Source: DATAVB01 sp040414495 (lineage in GTDB: Bacteria; Actinomycetota; Actinomycetes; Mycobacteriales; QHCD01). From it: a DNA stretch of 29,811 nucleotides. The translations under genes and the position numbers were made by a program. Under the pieces are notes generated by a model. That model saw only the letters and a list, made by a program, of their open reading frames with translations, was not told where the DNA came from and made no database searches. Shown here one piece after another: positions 7,525 to 15,262 of this stretch. Location: assembly GCA_040414495.1 (NCBI GenBank), contig JBEDUI010000169.1, forward strand, positions 1 to 29,811, in the 5' to 3' direction. Each line of letters begins with the position of its first letter. Within the stretch, counting starts at the first letter, position 1.

Positions 7525-9195
7525 CTAAGCGCCGCCGATCTTCGCCAGCGATTCCTCGAACTCGTGGCGGATCTGATCGCCCCCGCCGTTACGCCAGCGC
7601 CTCCGCCATTCCTTGAGCGCGCCCATCGACCGGTGCCCGGTGATGATCCCGGTCTGGTAATCGTCGTTGAGCTGGCTCAGCGCGGGCGCCCGGTTGATCG
7701 ACGTCTCCGAGATCAGCCCCAGCGTTGGGTCGCGGATCGACTGGGCCACCGCGATTTCCAACGCATTCTGCGCCAGCGTCGCGTCCGAAAGCATTCCCGG
7801 GAAATAGAACGCCGTCTCCTGCGTCTCGCACATGTAGTTCAGGTTCATCCAGTTCGCATGCGCCGGATTGTCGATCGGGACCGGCGTGCCCTTGTTGTCG
7901 TAATGGAACTGCTTACCCTCCAGCCCGTACGTCATGAACACGTATTCCTCGCTGCCGAACGGGGCGGCGAAATAGTCCAGTATCCGGAGCAGCTCCCGCG
8001 TGCGTTCCTCGTCCTTGCCGATCTTCGACGGGATTCCCATGTACCCGTAATAGCCCGGGCCCTGGTACATCGTGGCCTTGCCGCCGTCACGGCCCGGCGG
8101 AATGAACGGAGCCGGATCGGCGCCTTTGTTGGCCGCGATCGTGGTGCCGCGCATTCCGCTCACTCCGAATAGCGGAATATAGCCGGCCGTGTAATAAGCG
8201 GTCCTGCCACTGGTGAACAGGTCCACCAATTGTCCGCTGGACAGGTTCGGGCCATCGGGGTGCATCGCCCCGGCCGCCCAGAGCTTGCGCTGAAACGTGA
8301 GCGAGTCAACCATTTCGTCGGTCTCGATGGCGTGGGTCAGGGCGCCGTCCTTGCTCAACCGCCAGTTGTTGGGCACGTGGAACATCTGCCCGATCAGCGC
8401 GGTGTCAATGTTGCCCATCGCCCAGGTGTGGCCGCCCTTGCCGAACTTGCTTTTGGCGAATGCGGTGAACAGCTCGTAGAACTCGTCGGAATTCTTCGGC
8501 GGCTTCGGGTATCCCAGCTTGCGGGCCCAGTCGCGCCGGTAGATTCCGACCCGGCCGTTGACGATCGGGATCGGCCGCGGCACTCCGTAGATTCCGCCTT
8601 CTACGGCGGCGTTCTTCCAGGCGTACGTCGGCAGCTGCCCCAGGTTGGGGAATTCCTTGATCGCGTCGCCGGAGAGGTATTTGCTCAGCTCGGTGAACGC
8701 GCCCTGCATCACCGCCCGCAGAATTCCCGGCGCGTAATCGGTGTGAATATAGGTCAGGTCGGGCAGGTTGCCGCTGGCCATCACGGTCATCAGCTTGTCG
8801 CCGAATGAGGAGTCCGGCGCCAACAGCGGTTTCATCTGCACGCCGAGGCGGCGGTTCAGATCCTGCCACCACGGGTTCTGCGCCAGCGGCGTGGGCGGCG
8901 GTCCCCACAGGATCTGCAGCGTCGTCACCGACCCGCCGTTACCCGGGCGGCGCTGCACCGACCGGTAGGGATGCTTGGGAAATCCCAGGTACGCGGCCGG
9001 AACGCCGTCGGTGTGGCTCGGCACGGCGTCCGGCACCGACCGCTGCGGCAACTCGTCCGGCACCTTGAACGGATGCGAGGGCGGCGCGACGTCGGCCTCG
9101 GTCCGGCAGCCGGCCAACGTGGCCGCGGCCGTGGCCCCGGCCAGCGCCCCCAACGCGCGTCGCCGTGTCCACTGTGGAGCAGACTGCGCGGACAT
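7525..9195 (-). CDS. Sugar ABC transporter substrate-binding lipoprotein (LplA-type)
   Basis: A 556-residue extracytoplasmic solute-binding protein. The N-terminus has a Tat-like WTRRRALGAL motif and a lipobox ending at Cys30 (LAGC), so it is predicted to be exported, perhaps folded, and lipid-anchored. The large size and the pattern LQILWGPPPTPLAQNPWW, MASGNLPDLTYI, then GIYGVPRPIPIVNGRVGIYRRD match the LplA/YtcQ group that binds oligosaccharides or their derivatives. It is the last gene of a three-gene operon: its start is six bases after the stop of the upstream permease. No ATPase gene is present. The ligand cannot be read from sequence. Confidence 0.88.
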   Translation of the reverse strand: MSAQSAPQWTRRRALGALAGATAAATLAGCRTEADVAPPSHPFKVPDELPQRSVPDAVPSHTDGVPAAYLGFPKHPYRSVQRRPGNGGSVTTLQILWGPPPTPLAQNPWWQDLNRRLGVQMKPLLAPDSSFGDKLMTVMASGNLPDLTYIHTDYAPGILRAVMQGAFTELSKYLSGDAIKEFPNLGQLPTYAWKNAAVEGGIYGVPRPIPIVNGRVGIYRRDWARKLGYPKPPKNSDEFYELFTAFAKSKFGKGGHTWAMGNIDTALIGQMFHVPNNWRLSKDGALTHAIETDEMVDSLTFQRKLWAAGAMHPDGPNLSSGQLVDLFTSGRTAYYTAGYIPLFGVSGMRGTTIAANKGADPAPFIPPGRDGGKATMYQGPGYYGYMGIPSKIGKDEERTRELLRILDYFAAPFGSEEYVFMTYGLEGKQFHYDNKGTPVPIDNPAHANWMNLNYMCETQETAFYFPGMLSDATLAQNALEIAVAQSIRDPTLGLISETSINRAPALSQLNDDYQTGIITGHRSMGALKEWRRRWRNGGGDQIRHEFEESLAKIGGA

Positions 9196-9201
9196 TTCGC
9201 C

Positions 9202-10101
9202 TCACTCCTTGATGGCGCCGGTGAGCACGCCCTTGGTGAAGTATTTCTGCGCGAACGGGTAGATGAGCAGAATCGGTGCGGTGGCCAGCACGACGATCGC
9301 CATCTGGACGCTCTGGGCCGGCGGCTGCTGGGCCGCGGTCGTATTCGCGGTGGCGTCGGTGATCGGCGAGCCCTGCAGTACGAACTGGCGCAATACCAGC
9401 TGGATCGGCCATTTCGTGGTGTCGTTTAAATACAGCAGCGCGTTGAAATAGTCATTCCAGTACGCCACCGCGTAGAACAATGAGATGACCGCGATCACTG
9501 CCTTGGACAACGGCAATACGATCGTCAGCAGGATCTTGATCTCACTGGCCCCGTCGGTCCGGGCCGAGTCGTACAGCTCACGCGGCAGACTCATGAAGAA
9601 ATTGCGCACCACGACCAGGTTGAACGCGCTGATAATGCCCGGCAGGATCAACGAGGCGTAGCTGTTGAGCAACCCCAGCGATTTAACGAGCAGGTAATTC
9701 GGGATCACGCCCGCGCCGAAGAGCATCGTGCCCAACACCAGAATCAGTACGAACCGGCTGCCGGGCACCTCCTTGGTCCGGGACAGGCCGTAAGCCATCA
9801 ACACGGTCAGCGCCATGCTGGCCGCGGTCCCCACCAACGTGATACCGACGCTGACCAACAGGGATTTCGACACCACGCCGCCGGCCAGCACGGCCGAATA
9901 GGCGCCCAACGACGGGTGCACCGGAAACAGAATCAGCCCACCGCCGCGCACATCCTGCGGCGAGGAGAAGCTGACCGCCAGCACGTAAATGAACGGCACC
10001 AGCATCACAATGGTCAGCACGATCAGAATCACGGTCTTGCCGGTCTGGGTCAACGCGGACGGCTTTTCCATCCACGGTGGACGTACGGCGCGTTCGGCCA
10101 T
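9202..10101 (-). CDS. Carbohydrate ABC transporter permease (MalG/LplC type)
   Basis: A 299-residue inner-membrane protein with six probable membrane segments (first about residues 22-42). The EAA loop that contacts the ATPase reads ELYDSARTDGASEIKILLTI, followed by VLPLSKAVIAV. The ending PFAQKYFTKGVLTGAIKE is typical of LplC-like permeases. Its start codon shares one base with the stop codon of the upstream permease (TGATG arrangement at 10101), indicating translational coupling. It pairs with the LplB-like permease to form the channel. Confidence 0.93.
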   Translation of the reverse strand: MAERAVRPPWMEKPSALTQTGKTVILIVLTIVMLVPFIYVLAVSFSSPQDVRGGGLILFPVHPSLGAYSAVLAGGVVSKSLLVSVGITLVGTAASMALTVLMAYGLSRTKEVPGSRFVLILVLGTMLFGAGVIPNYLLVKSLGLLNSYASLILPGIISAFNLVVVRNFFMSLPRELYDSARTDGASEIKILLTIVLPLSKAVIAVISLFYAVAYWNDYFNALLYLNDTTKWPIQLVLRQFVLQGSPITDATANTTAAQQPPAQSVQMAIVVLATAPILLIYPFAQKYFTKGVLTGAIKE

Positions 10102-11063
10102 CAGAACAGTCCCTCCGTCCCGGCCCGTTTGGCCAGCCGGTTCGCCCCGACCACCAGCAACGTGCCGACCACGCCCTTCAACAGGCCGACGGCAGTGGAC
10201 AAACCCCAGTCGCCGCCCAATACACCGCGGTAATAGACGAACGTGTCCAGCACTTGGGCCGCATCAGCTCCCACTGCCGGTTGCTGCAGGAGAATCTGTT
10301 CGAATCCGACGGTGAGCACGCTGCCCAATCGCAGAATCAGCAACAGCACGATGATGTTGACCATCCCCGGCAGCGTGACGTGCCAGAGCCGCCGCCACGG
10401 ACCGGCCCCGTCGGCGACGGCCGCCTCGTACAATTGCGGGCTGATCTGGGTGATCGCGGCGAGAAAGATAATCGTGCCCCAGCCGATCTCTTTCCAGATG
10501 ACCTGAGCAGTGATCAACTCCTTGAACGTCGAGGGGTTGGTCATGAAGTCCAGCGCGTGCATGCCGTTGTTCTGCAGCACGGTGCTGACCAGGCCGGCGC
10601 CGCCGAGCACCTCCTGCCAGATCGCGATCACGATGACCCAGCCGATGAAATGCGGCAGGTAGACAACCGACTGCACGAATCGGCGGACGCCGCCACTGAG
10701 CACGCTGTTGAGCAACAACGCCAGCGCTATCGGCGCGGGAAAGGCGAAGACTATTTGCAACAGGCTGATGATCAGCGTGTTCTTCAACGCGATGCCGACA
10801 TCGATATCGGTGACGAGCCGGGTGAAGTTGTGAAAGCCGACCCAGGCACTGCCCTGGAATCCCAGGTACGGCGAATAATCCTGAAAGGCGGCGATATTAC
10901 CCAGAAGCGGGATGTATTTGAAGACCACAAAAAAGATCAGGCCCGGCGACATGAACACGTACATCCAGCGTTCGCGCCACATCCGCGCCAGCAATGGGCG
11001 ACGTATTGGCCGCACCGGAGCCGTCAGATCAGCACCGGTTCGTACTTCCGCCGTCGTGGCCAT
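10101..11063 (-). CDS. Carbohydrate ABC transporter permease (LplB/UgpA type)
   Basis: A 320-residue membrane permease, first gene of the importer operon. A GGAGG site precedes the ATG. After a charged N-terminal stretch come six probable membrane segments starting with MYVFMSPGLIFFVVF; the EAA loop reads LYEAAVADGAGPWRRLWHV with LPGM following. The signature KYIPLLGNIAAFQDYSPYLG is characteristic of the LplB/YteP group, which handles complex oligosaccharides in Gram-positive bacteria and usually borrows a shared MsmX-type ATPase. That explains the missing ATPase gene, but the sharing is an inference. Confidence 0.93.
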   Translation of the reverse strand: MATTAEVRTGADLTAPVRPIRRPLLARMWRERWMYVFMSPGLIFFVVFKYIPLLGNIAAFQDYSPYLGFQGSAWVGFHNFTRLVTDIDVGIALKNTLIISLLQIVFAFPAPIALALLLNSVLSGGVRRFVQSVVYLPHFIGWVIVIAIWQEVLGGAGLVSTVLQNNGMHALDFMTNPSTFKELITAQVIWKEIGWGTIIFLAAITQISPQLYEAAVADGAGPWRRLWHVTLPGMVNIIVLLLILRLGSVLTVGFEQILLQQPAVGADAAQVLDTFVYYRGVLGGDWGLSTAVGLLKGVVGTLLVVGANRLAKRAGTEGLF

Positions 11064-11098
11064 GCAGCCCTCCGGTTGTGCGCTCGGAACCTTTTCCA

Positions 11099-11117
11099 GA
11101 GCGTGAAATCACCGCTC
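11099..11117. promoter_or_regulatory. Inverted repeat, possible operator or leader hairpin of the importer operon
   Basis: GAGC-GTGA-AA-TCAC-C-GCTC: an eight-base-pair match around two central bases with a single bulged C. It lies 36-54 bp upstream of the importer start codon, so it would fall within the 5' leader of that operon. Confidence 0.35.
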
Positions 11118-11154
11118 AGGGGGTGGGTTGGTGCAGCGTCGCCGTCGACGGTGA

Positions 11155-11177
11155 AATGTCCGCCCGATGCGGACATT
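11155..11177. promoter_or_regulatory. Perfect 9-bp inverted repeat, candidate operator
   Basis: AATGTCCGC (11155-11163), spacer CCGAT, then GCGGACATT (11169-11177). It sits just downstream of the candidate minus-strand promoter at 11190-11218, at about +6 to +28 of that transcript, a usual place for a repressor to block the sugar importer. No regulator gene is adjacent, so the protein that would bind is unknown. Confidence 0.5.
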
Positions 11178-11189
11178 GCCTCTTTTCAT

Positions 11190-11218
11190 GTTTAGTTGAC
11201 AAGGCCACGCGGCGTCAA
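11190..11218 (-). promoter_or_regulatory. Candidate promoter for the sugar importer operon
   Basis: On the minus strand, TTGACG (11218-11213) and CTAAAC (11195-11190) are separated by 17 bp. The -35 match is good, the -10 match weak. Its -35 lies inside the opposing promoter, forming a TTGAC-N13-GTCAA inverted repeat. Confidence 0.4.
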
Positions 11219-11224
11219 TACGGT
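11196..11224 (+). promoter_or_regulatory. Candidate promoter for the PhyH-like gene
   Basis: TTGACA (11196-11201), a 17-bp spacer and TACGGT (11219-11224, TANNNT). This is a textbook-like sigma-70 arrangement. It would give a leader of about 125 bases before the GTG at 11356. Confidence 0.5.
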
Positions 11225-11355
11225 AATTCGTACTAGTTTCCGTGGGGTTGGTGATTCCAGCCAGACAGGCGCCTCGCCCGGGCGCACCGCAGCAGATCCG
11301 CGCATCGCCGCCTGCACAGGTCAATCCATCGCCGCCCTTCATCCTCGGAGGATCA

Positions 11356-12183
11356 GTGACAACCACCGAAATCCAGCCGGTGCTGAGCGCAGCGGAAGTT
11401 GACCGGTTCTGGACAGACGGCTATCTATTGCTAAAGGGCGTCCTCAGCAAGGAGGAGGCCCGGCATTACGGGCAGTTGATTCTCGACCTACTCCCGCGCG
11501 ACCTGAGCATTCCCGAGCACTGGCACGCCGCCCAGGGCCGGATCAAGCCGATCTTCACTCCGGGCAATCACACGTACGACAGTCCGGAATTCATTCCGCT
11601 CTGGCAGAACGAAAAGCTGTATCGGGTGATGGCGCAGCTGCTGCAGTCACCGCGGCTGCACATCATGGATGGCTCCATCGGCATTACGATGCGCAACGAC
11701 AGCACACCGGACAAGGCGCTGAGCCAGACGCTGCACCTGGACGCCTCGGTGCCCAGGGATATTGACAACTTCCTTTTCACGCTCGAGGAAGTCCAGCTCG
11801 GCGGTTGCTATTACTTCACCGACGTATTGCCGGACGGCGGCGGAATTCACGTCGTGCCGGGTGGGCCACGCATTGTCGAAGAGGAGGCCCGGGCCGACCC
11901 GAAGGGGCGGCAGCTACACCAGGCCTGGAAACGAATTGAGCATCTCGAGAGCGTCGAGGTAACCGGCGAGGCGGGCGATTTCGCGTTACTGCACCACCTC
12001 ATGCCGCACGGCGCTTCGCACAACCGGCGCCCCACCGCGCGGCTGGCGCAGTTCTTCCGTTACGTCCGCGACGACCAACCGCACGGCGCCGGCAAGCCGC
12101 CGGCGGCCGGCCACTACAACGACCTGCAGATCGCGGCGATGAATCCGCTGGGCCGCAAGCTGATGGGCGTCGATCCCTGGTAA
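11356..12183 (+). CDS. Phytanoyl-CoA dioxygenase (PhyH)-family Fe(II)/2-oxoglutarate oxygenase
   Basis: A 275-residue cupin-fold oxygenase. Iron ligands are probably His127 and Asp129 (LHLDAS) and His218 (MPHGASHN), with Arg229 (TARLAQF) placed to bind 2-oxoglutarate. The family hydroxylates varied small molecules; bacterial members near sugar importers are common and mostly unassigned. The GTG at 11356 is chosen because GGAGG lies at 11347-11351; an in-frame GTG at 11242 lacks such a site and would add a Pro-rich stretch unlike the family. It is divergent from the importer and convergent with the Gfo/Idh gene, suggesting one carbohydrate module. Substrate unknown. Confidence 0.88.
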   Translation: MTTTEIQPVLSAAEVDRFWTDGYLLLKGVLSKEEARHYGQLILDLLPRDLSIPEHWHAAQGRIKPIFTPGNHTYDSPEFIPLWQNEKLYRVMAQLLQSPRLHIMDGSIGITMRNDSTPDKALSQTLHLDASVPRDIDNFLFTLEEVQLGGCYYFTDVLPDGGGIHVVPGGPRIVEEEARADPKGRQLHQAWKRIEHLESVEVTGEAGDFALLHHLMPHGASHNRRPTARLAQFFRYVRDDQPHGAGKPPAAGHYNDLQIAAMNPLGRKLMGVDPW

Positions 12184-12198
12184 CCGGTCACATCGCAG

Positions 12199-12235
12199 AA
12201 CCGCCGGTGTCCAAACAGTATGGACACCGGCGGTT
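12199..12235. terminator. Strong bidirectional terminator hairpin
   Basis: A perfect 14-bp stem: AACCGCCGGTGTCC (12199-12212), a nine-base loop, then GGACACCGGCGGTT (12222-12235). It lies between the convergent PhyH-like and Gfo/Idh genes and has A/T bases at both stem ends, so it can work in both directions. Confidence 0.85.
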
Positions 12236-12246
12236 TCGCGCGCGAA

Positions 12247-13260
12247 TCAGCTCAGCGTGACGGCCGCGCGGCGGCTGACCGATTCAATCGCGGCCGAGCG
12301 CAACGCCAGGCTGCCGATATTGTCCACACCAGAACACTCCGGCGTCCGGCCGCTGGCCAACGCATCGGCGAACTCGTTCAGCGTGCCCCAGCGGTCGATC
12401 CACTGCACGGTCGGCAACTCCAACTGGCGGGACGTGCTGCCGGTCCGCACCGTGACCGCGTCGCCGTCGGTGCCCTGATCGGCCCGACTGGTCCACTCGA
12501 TATCGCCGTTCTCGAACGCCATCCGCCATTCGCCGGCCCACGGGGTCGAGGACTCGTGGCTGACCCAGCTGCCCCGGTAGCTGACGTTGACGTCGCCGAA
12601 CGTCATCACGGCCGCCGCGACCGGCGGCCCGGCAAACCAGCTCCAGGACGGATTCCAGGCCTGGCAGTACACCTGCTCCGGCTCGGCACCGATGATGTAG
12701 CGAAGCAGATCGAAGTGGTGAATGGACATGTCGTCCAGCAATGGATGCGCGTAGGCGTGGTGCGGGGAGGTGTGTCCTGGGCGGTGCCCCGACAACCGGC
12801 GGAATTCCAGGTCAACGTGGTGCAAGGGTCCCAATTCGCCGCTGGTGACCAACTCCCGTACCGCTCGGGGCGCCGGGAAGAAACGGTAGTTCTGACTTAC
12901 CATCACCGTCCGGCCGCGCTCCTGCGCCAACTCGACCAGTTCCTGCGCCTCCTGCACGGTCGGCGCGAACGGCTTCTCCACCAGTACGTGCTTATCGGCC
13001 TGCAGCGCCTGCCGGACCACGTCAACGTGCGCGGCGACGGCGGCGGTGACCAGAACCGCCTCGGCCGGAACCTGCGCCACCGCGGCATCGAACGAAGTGA
13101 ACCGCGGCGCCGAACCGGTCACCAACTCCAGCGAGGAGGCATCCGGCTCGACATAACCGACCAGATCCACCGAGGAGATCTGCGGAACCACCTGCCGGGC
13201 CCAGTCCCGGCCCCAGCCTCCGAGGCCGACCTGAATCGTCCGTAACGCAGATACGCCCAT
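12247..13260 (-). CDS. Gfo/Idh/MocA-family NAD(P)-dependent dehydrogenase
   Basis: A 337-residue oxidoreductase. The Rossmann motif GLGGWG covers residues 12-17, the conserved EKP motif 95-97 (HVLVEKPFA), and a later HHFDLLRYIIG helix carries the usual catalytic-site His/Asp pattern. These enzymes oxidise or reduce sugars and inositols. The ATG at 13260 gives the normal family N-terminus, with AGGGG about ten bases upstream; the 84 upstream in-frame codons look non-coding. It is convergent with PhyH and close to the importer, so it may process the imported compound. Substrate not assignable. Confidence 0.9.
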   Translation of the reverse strand: MGVSALRTIQVGLGGWGRDWARQVVPQISSVDLVGYVEPDASSLELVTGSAPRFTSFDAAVAQVPAEAVLVTAAVAAHVDVVRQALQADKHVLVEKPFAPTVQEAQELVELAQERGRTVMVSQNYRFFPAPRAVRELVTSGELGPLHHVDLEFRRLSGHRPGHTSPHHAYAHPLLDDMSIHHFDLLRYIIGAEPEQVYCQAWNPSWSWFAGPPVAAAVMTFGDVNVSYRGSWVSHESSTPWAGEWRMAFENGDIEWTSRADQGTDGDAVTVRTGSTSRQLELPTVQWIDRWGTLNEFADALASGRTPECSGVDNIGSLALRSAAIESVSRRAAVTLS

Positions 13261-13306
13261 GAGCGACAATCCCCTCGTTCTGTTCGGTATGGCTAATCTT
13301 CGTGCG

Positions 13307-13338
13307 CCGACTGACCCTAATAGTTGGACATCAGTCGG
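13307..13338. promoter_or_regulatory. Inverted repeat upstream of the Gfo/Idh gene, candidate operator
   Basis: CCGACTGA (13307-13314) and TCAGTCGG (13331-13338) form a perfect 8-bp inverted repeat with centres 24 bp apart. It lies 47-78 bp upstream of the Gfo/Idh start and on the far side from the STAS gene. The spacing of about two helix turns suits a dimeric regulator. Confidence 0.4.
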
Positions 13339-13541
13339 TAAAGGTTTGTACGACTTGCCCACTCGTAATGGCCGCTTTCGGCTCACGTACCGGGCATGGT
13401 GCTCATTGCCCACAACCCTGCGGCCGCGAAGTAGATGTGATCTGGCAAACAGTTCGCTAACGTGGGCACGGATCGGCCGCCCCAGACCCAGGCGGCGCTC
13501 CACTGGCAACACCGGGCACCATGCAGATTCGGAGGCCGGGC

Positions 13542-13880
13542 ATGGCGAATACCTCCACGCCGCGGCGGCCAGCGTCAGCCAGCAGCTCCAAGCCGGCGCG
13601 CGGCCAGCACCTCTTGACCATCACCGCTGATCGCGATGGTTCCTCGACCACCTTGCGGCTGACCGGAGATTTCACTCCGATGGGCCGGCGGTATCTGGAG
13701 GAAATGATCGATTGGCTGTTATTCGCCGGATCGCGGCAGTTGGTCATCGATATCGACGGTCTGAACAGTGGCGAGCAACTTATCCGCCGCTGGTTGCGGC
13801 GCAGTCGCAGCCTGACCGGTTATCAGACCAACACCCGAATCGTTGGCCGGCAACGCCGGGCCACGCTATCCCGGCCGTAA
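13542..13880 (+). CDS. STAS-like domain protein (anti-sigma antagonist fold), divergent
   Basis: A 112-residue protein. After a Ser/Pro-rich lead of about 22 residues comes a pattern that fits STAS: LLTITADRDG-STTLRLTGDF (strands), a helix, RQLVIDIDGLN (the strand where antagonists have a VLDLS motif), then a helix and a further strand. The usual D-S/T-S-G phosphorylation loop is replaced by LNSGEQL; Ser76 is the only candidate. The ATG at 13542 is chosen because GGAGG sits seven bases before it, rather than the ATG at 13521. It lies near two GAF-ANTAR regulators but faces them. Fold assignment is moderate; partner unknown. Confidence 0.6.
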   Translation: MANTSTPRRPASASSSKPARGQHLLTITADRDGSSTTLRLTGDFTPMGRRYLEEMIDWLLFAGSRQLVIDIDGLNSGEQLIRRWLRRSRSLTGYQTNTRIVGRQRRATLSRP

Positions 13881-14490
13881 AAAGCTCGCCCGTGTTCTGA
13901 CCGGGCAAACCTGGAATACCACTCCATCTGTTATCGGAATTCCGTGCCGGTAGCAATGCCTTTGCGGCTGTGGTTAAACGATCAAGATCGCGTTCCAGGG
14001 CGGCGCCGTTGGCTCCACAGTCGACGGTGGAGTCCACGCCCGCCGAAGCACCGCCCTGAAACGCTGATGGTCCCCGGCCGCCCCCGCCCCCCATTGGCCC
14101 GGAGCGGCCGGGGACGTCTTTACGGACCGGTCGGCGGATCCAACCGGTCACGTAGATCGAGACGAACCCGACGGCACCCAGGCGGACAGCGGCCAATCGT
14201 CGTCACGAGCTGGGGTTGATAGACACCGGCAAGGCGGTGTGCCACCCGTCGTGGCGGCCACCAGGGCTGCACCACGCGCGGTGCCGACGAATTCAACGCA
14301 GCAATCCCGGACATCAGGTCCCCTCAACCAACTGCCTGCTAATTGCCGCAGTGGAGTTACCGGGGTCCGGGGCAACCTCCGCGCTACTTGCGGTGTGGGT
14401 GTCACAATACCGCGTGATCGCTACAGCGGAAGTAGAAGTCTGGCTAATTTCTGTCCATTCTTCCCTACGAATGCCGTGCGCGCGTACTTA
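13881..14490. other. 610-bp stretch with no convincing gene
   Basis: It lies between the 3' ends of the STAS-like gene and the first GAF-ANTAR gene. Short open frames exist on both strands but have no family pattern, no good ribosome site and poor codon bias. Visible structure: a weak hairpin GCCCG-N9-CGGGC at 13888-13906 just after the STAS stop, CTCCAC/GTGGAG at 14013-14032, and a strong GC-rich hairpin at 14070-14115. It could be decayed sequence or house a small RNA; nothing decides. Confidence 0.5.
14070..14115. terminator. GC-rich 12-bp hairpin, possible terminator or RNA element
   Basis: GTCCCCGGCCGC (14070-14081) and GCGGCCGGGGAC (14104-14115) pair perfectly around a 22-base C-rich loop. 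On the plus strand it is followed by GTCTTT. It is 190 bp past the STAS stop codon, far for a simple terminator. Confidence 0.45.
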
Positions 14491-15213
14491 CTAAGGTTCG
14501 ACTATCTCGGAGACGTCCAAAACACCACTAACCACGGCTTGCGCGGTATCGCTCAGCCGCCGATTTGTACTGCGTGCGAAACGGCGAAGTTGGGCAAACG
14601 ACTGGTCCATCGTGAGACCACCGCGTTCCGCGAGAACCCCCTTTGCCTGCTCAATGATCACCCGGCTATTGAGTGCCGCTTGCAGCTGTTCGGCGAGCAA
14701 CTCGCTACGGCGTATCGCCCGCTCCTGCAAAATCCCGATCGTGGCTACGTTGGCCAGCGCCTGGGCAATACCCACATCGGTCGGCGAGAGCCCGCCAGGA
14801 TTTCGGCTGAATAAATTCAATGCGCCGATGGTCTCGTTACGCAGCCGCATTGGCAGCGCGTTCACCGACCGGTAACCCAACCGCAGGGCGCGATCGACAA
14901 AGTGCGGCCACCGCTCGGTCGCCACAGACAGGTCAGGCTCGACGACTGGTGCGCCGGAACGGAAACAATCCAGGCACGGGCCTTCGTTCGCCTCGAGCTG
15001 GAACAACTCCAGCAGCATCGTCTGTTCGCTGGAGGCGGCCAATGTCCGCAACGCGCCCCGCTGATCGGTCAGGAGCAGCCCCGCGGCGGAGGCGTCGAGA
15101 AGCTCCACGCAGCGGTCGGACAGGGCGTGCAGGAGGTCGGCAACGTCGTAGTCGTCGACCAGGGTGTCGGCCAGCTCGACGAATGTTTCGGTCAAACGCT
15201 GCTCTCGCGGCAT
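14491..15213 (-). CDS. GAF and ANTAR domain RNA-binding antiterminator regulator
   Basis: A 240-residue two-domain protein. Residues about 18-163 form a GAF sensor (FQLEANEGPCLDCFRSGAPV and a GALNLFSRNPGGLS strand pair). Residues about 173-235 form the ANTAR domain, with the classic NSRVIIEQAKGVLAERGGLT segment and a three-helix end. ANTAR proteins bind twin-hairpin RNA and prevent termination. AGGAGGTG precedes the ATG. It is 49 bp downstream of a second gene of the same kind, so both are probably on one transcript. The GAF ligand and RNA target are unknown. Confidence 0.93.
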   Translation of the reverse strand: MPREQRLTETFVELADTLVDDYDVADLLHALSDRCVELLDASAAGLLLTDQRGALRTLAASSEQTMLLELFQLEANEGPCLDCFRSGAPVVEPDLSVATERWPHFVDRALRLGYRSVNALPMRLRNETIGALNLFSRNPGGLSPTDVGIAQALANVATIGILQERAIRRSELLAEQLQAALNSRVIIEQAKGVLAERGGLTMDQSFAQLRRFARSTNRRLSDTAQAVVSGVLDVSEIVEP

Positions 15214-15262
15214 TGCTCACACCTCCTGGCTGCCGAGGTAGCTGAATTTGGTGATACCCGTG

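Noticed and set aside
10077..11195. A 372-codon plus-strand open frame over the LplB-like permease
   Set aside because: The minus-strand permease has clear EAA loop and membrane segments; the plus-strand reading is a charged Gln/Arg/Asp-rich shadow.
13780..14196. A 138-codon minus-strand frame in the otherwise empty 13881-14490 region
   Set aside because: No ribosome site, a Gly-run and no recognisable pattern; it also overlaps the end of the STAS-like gene.
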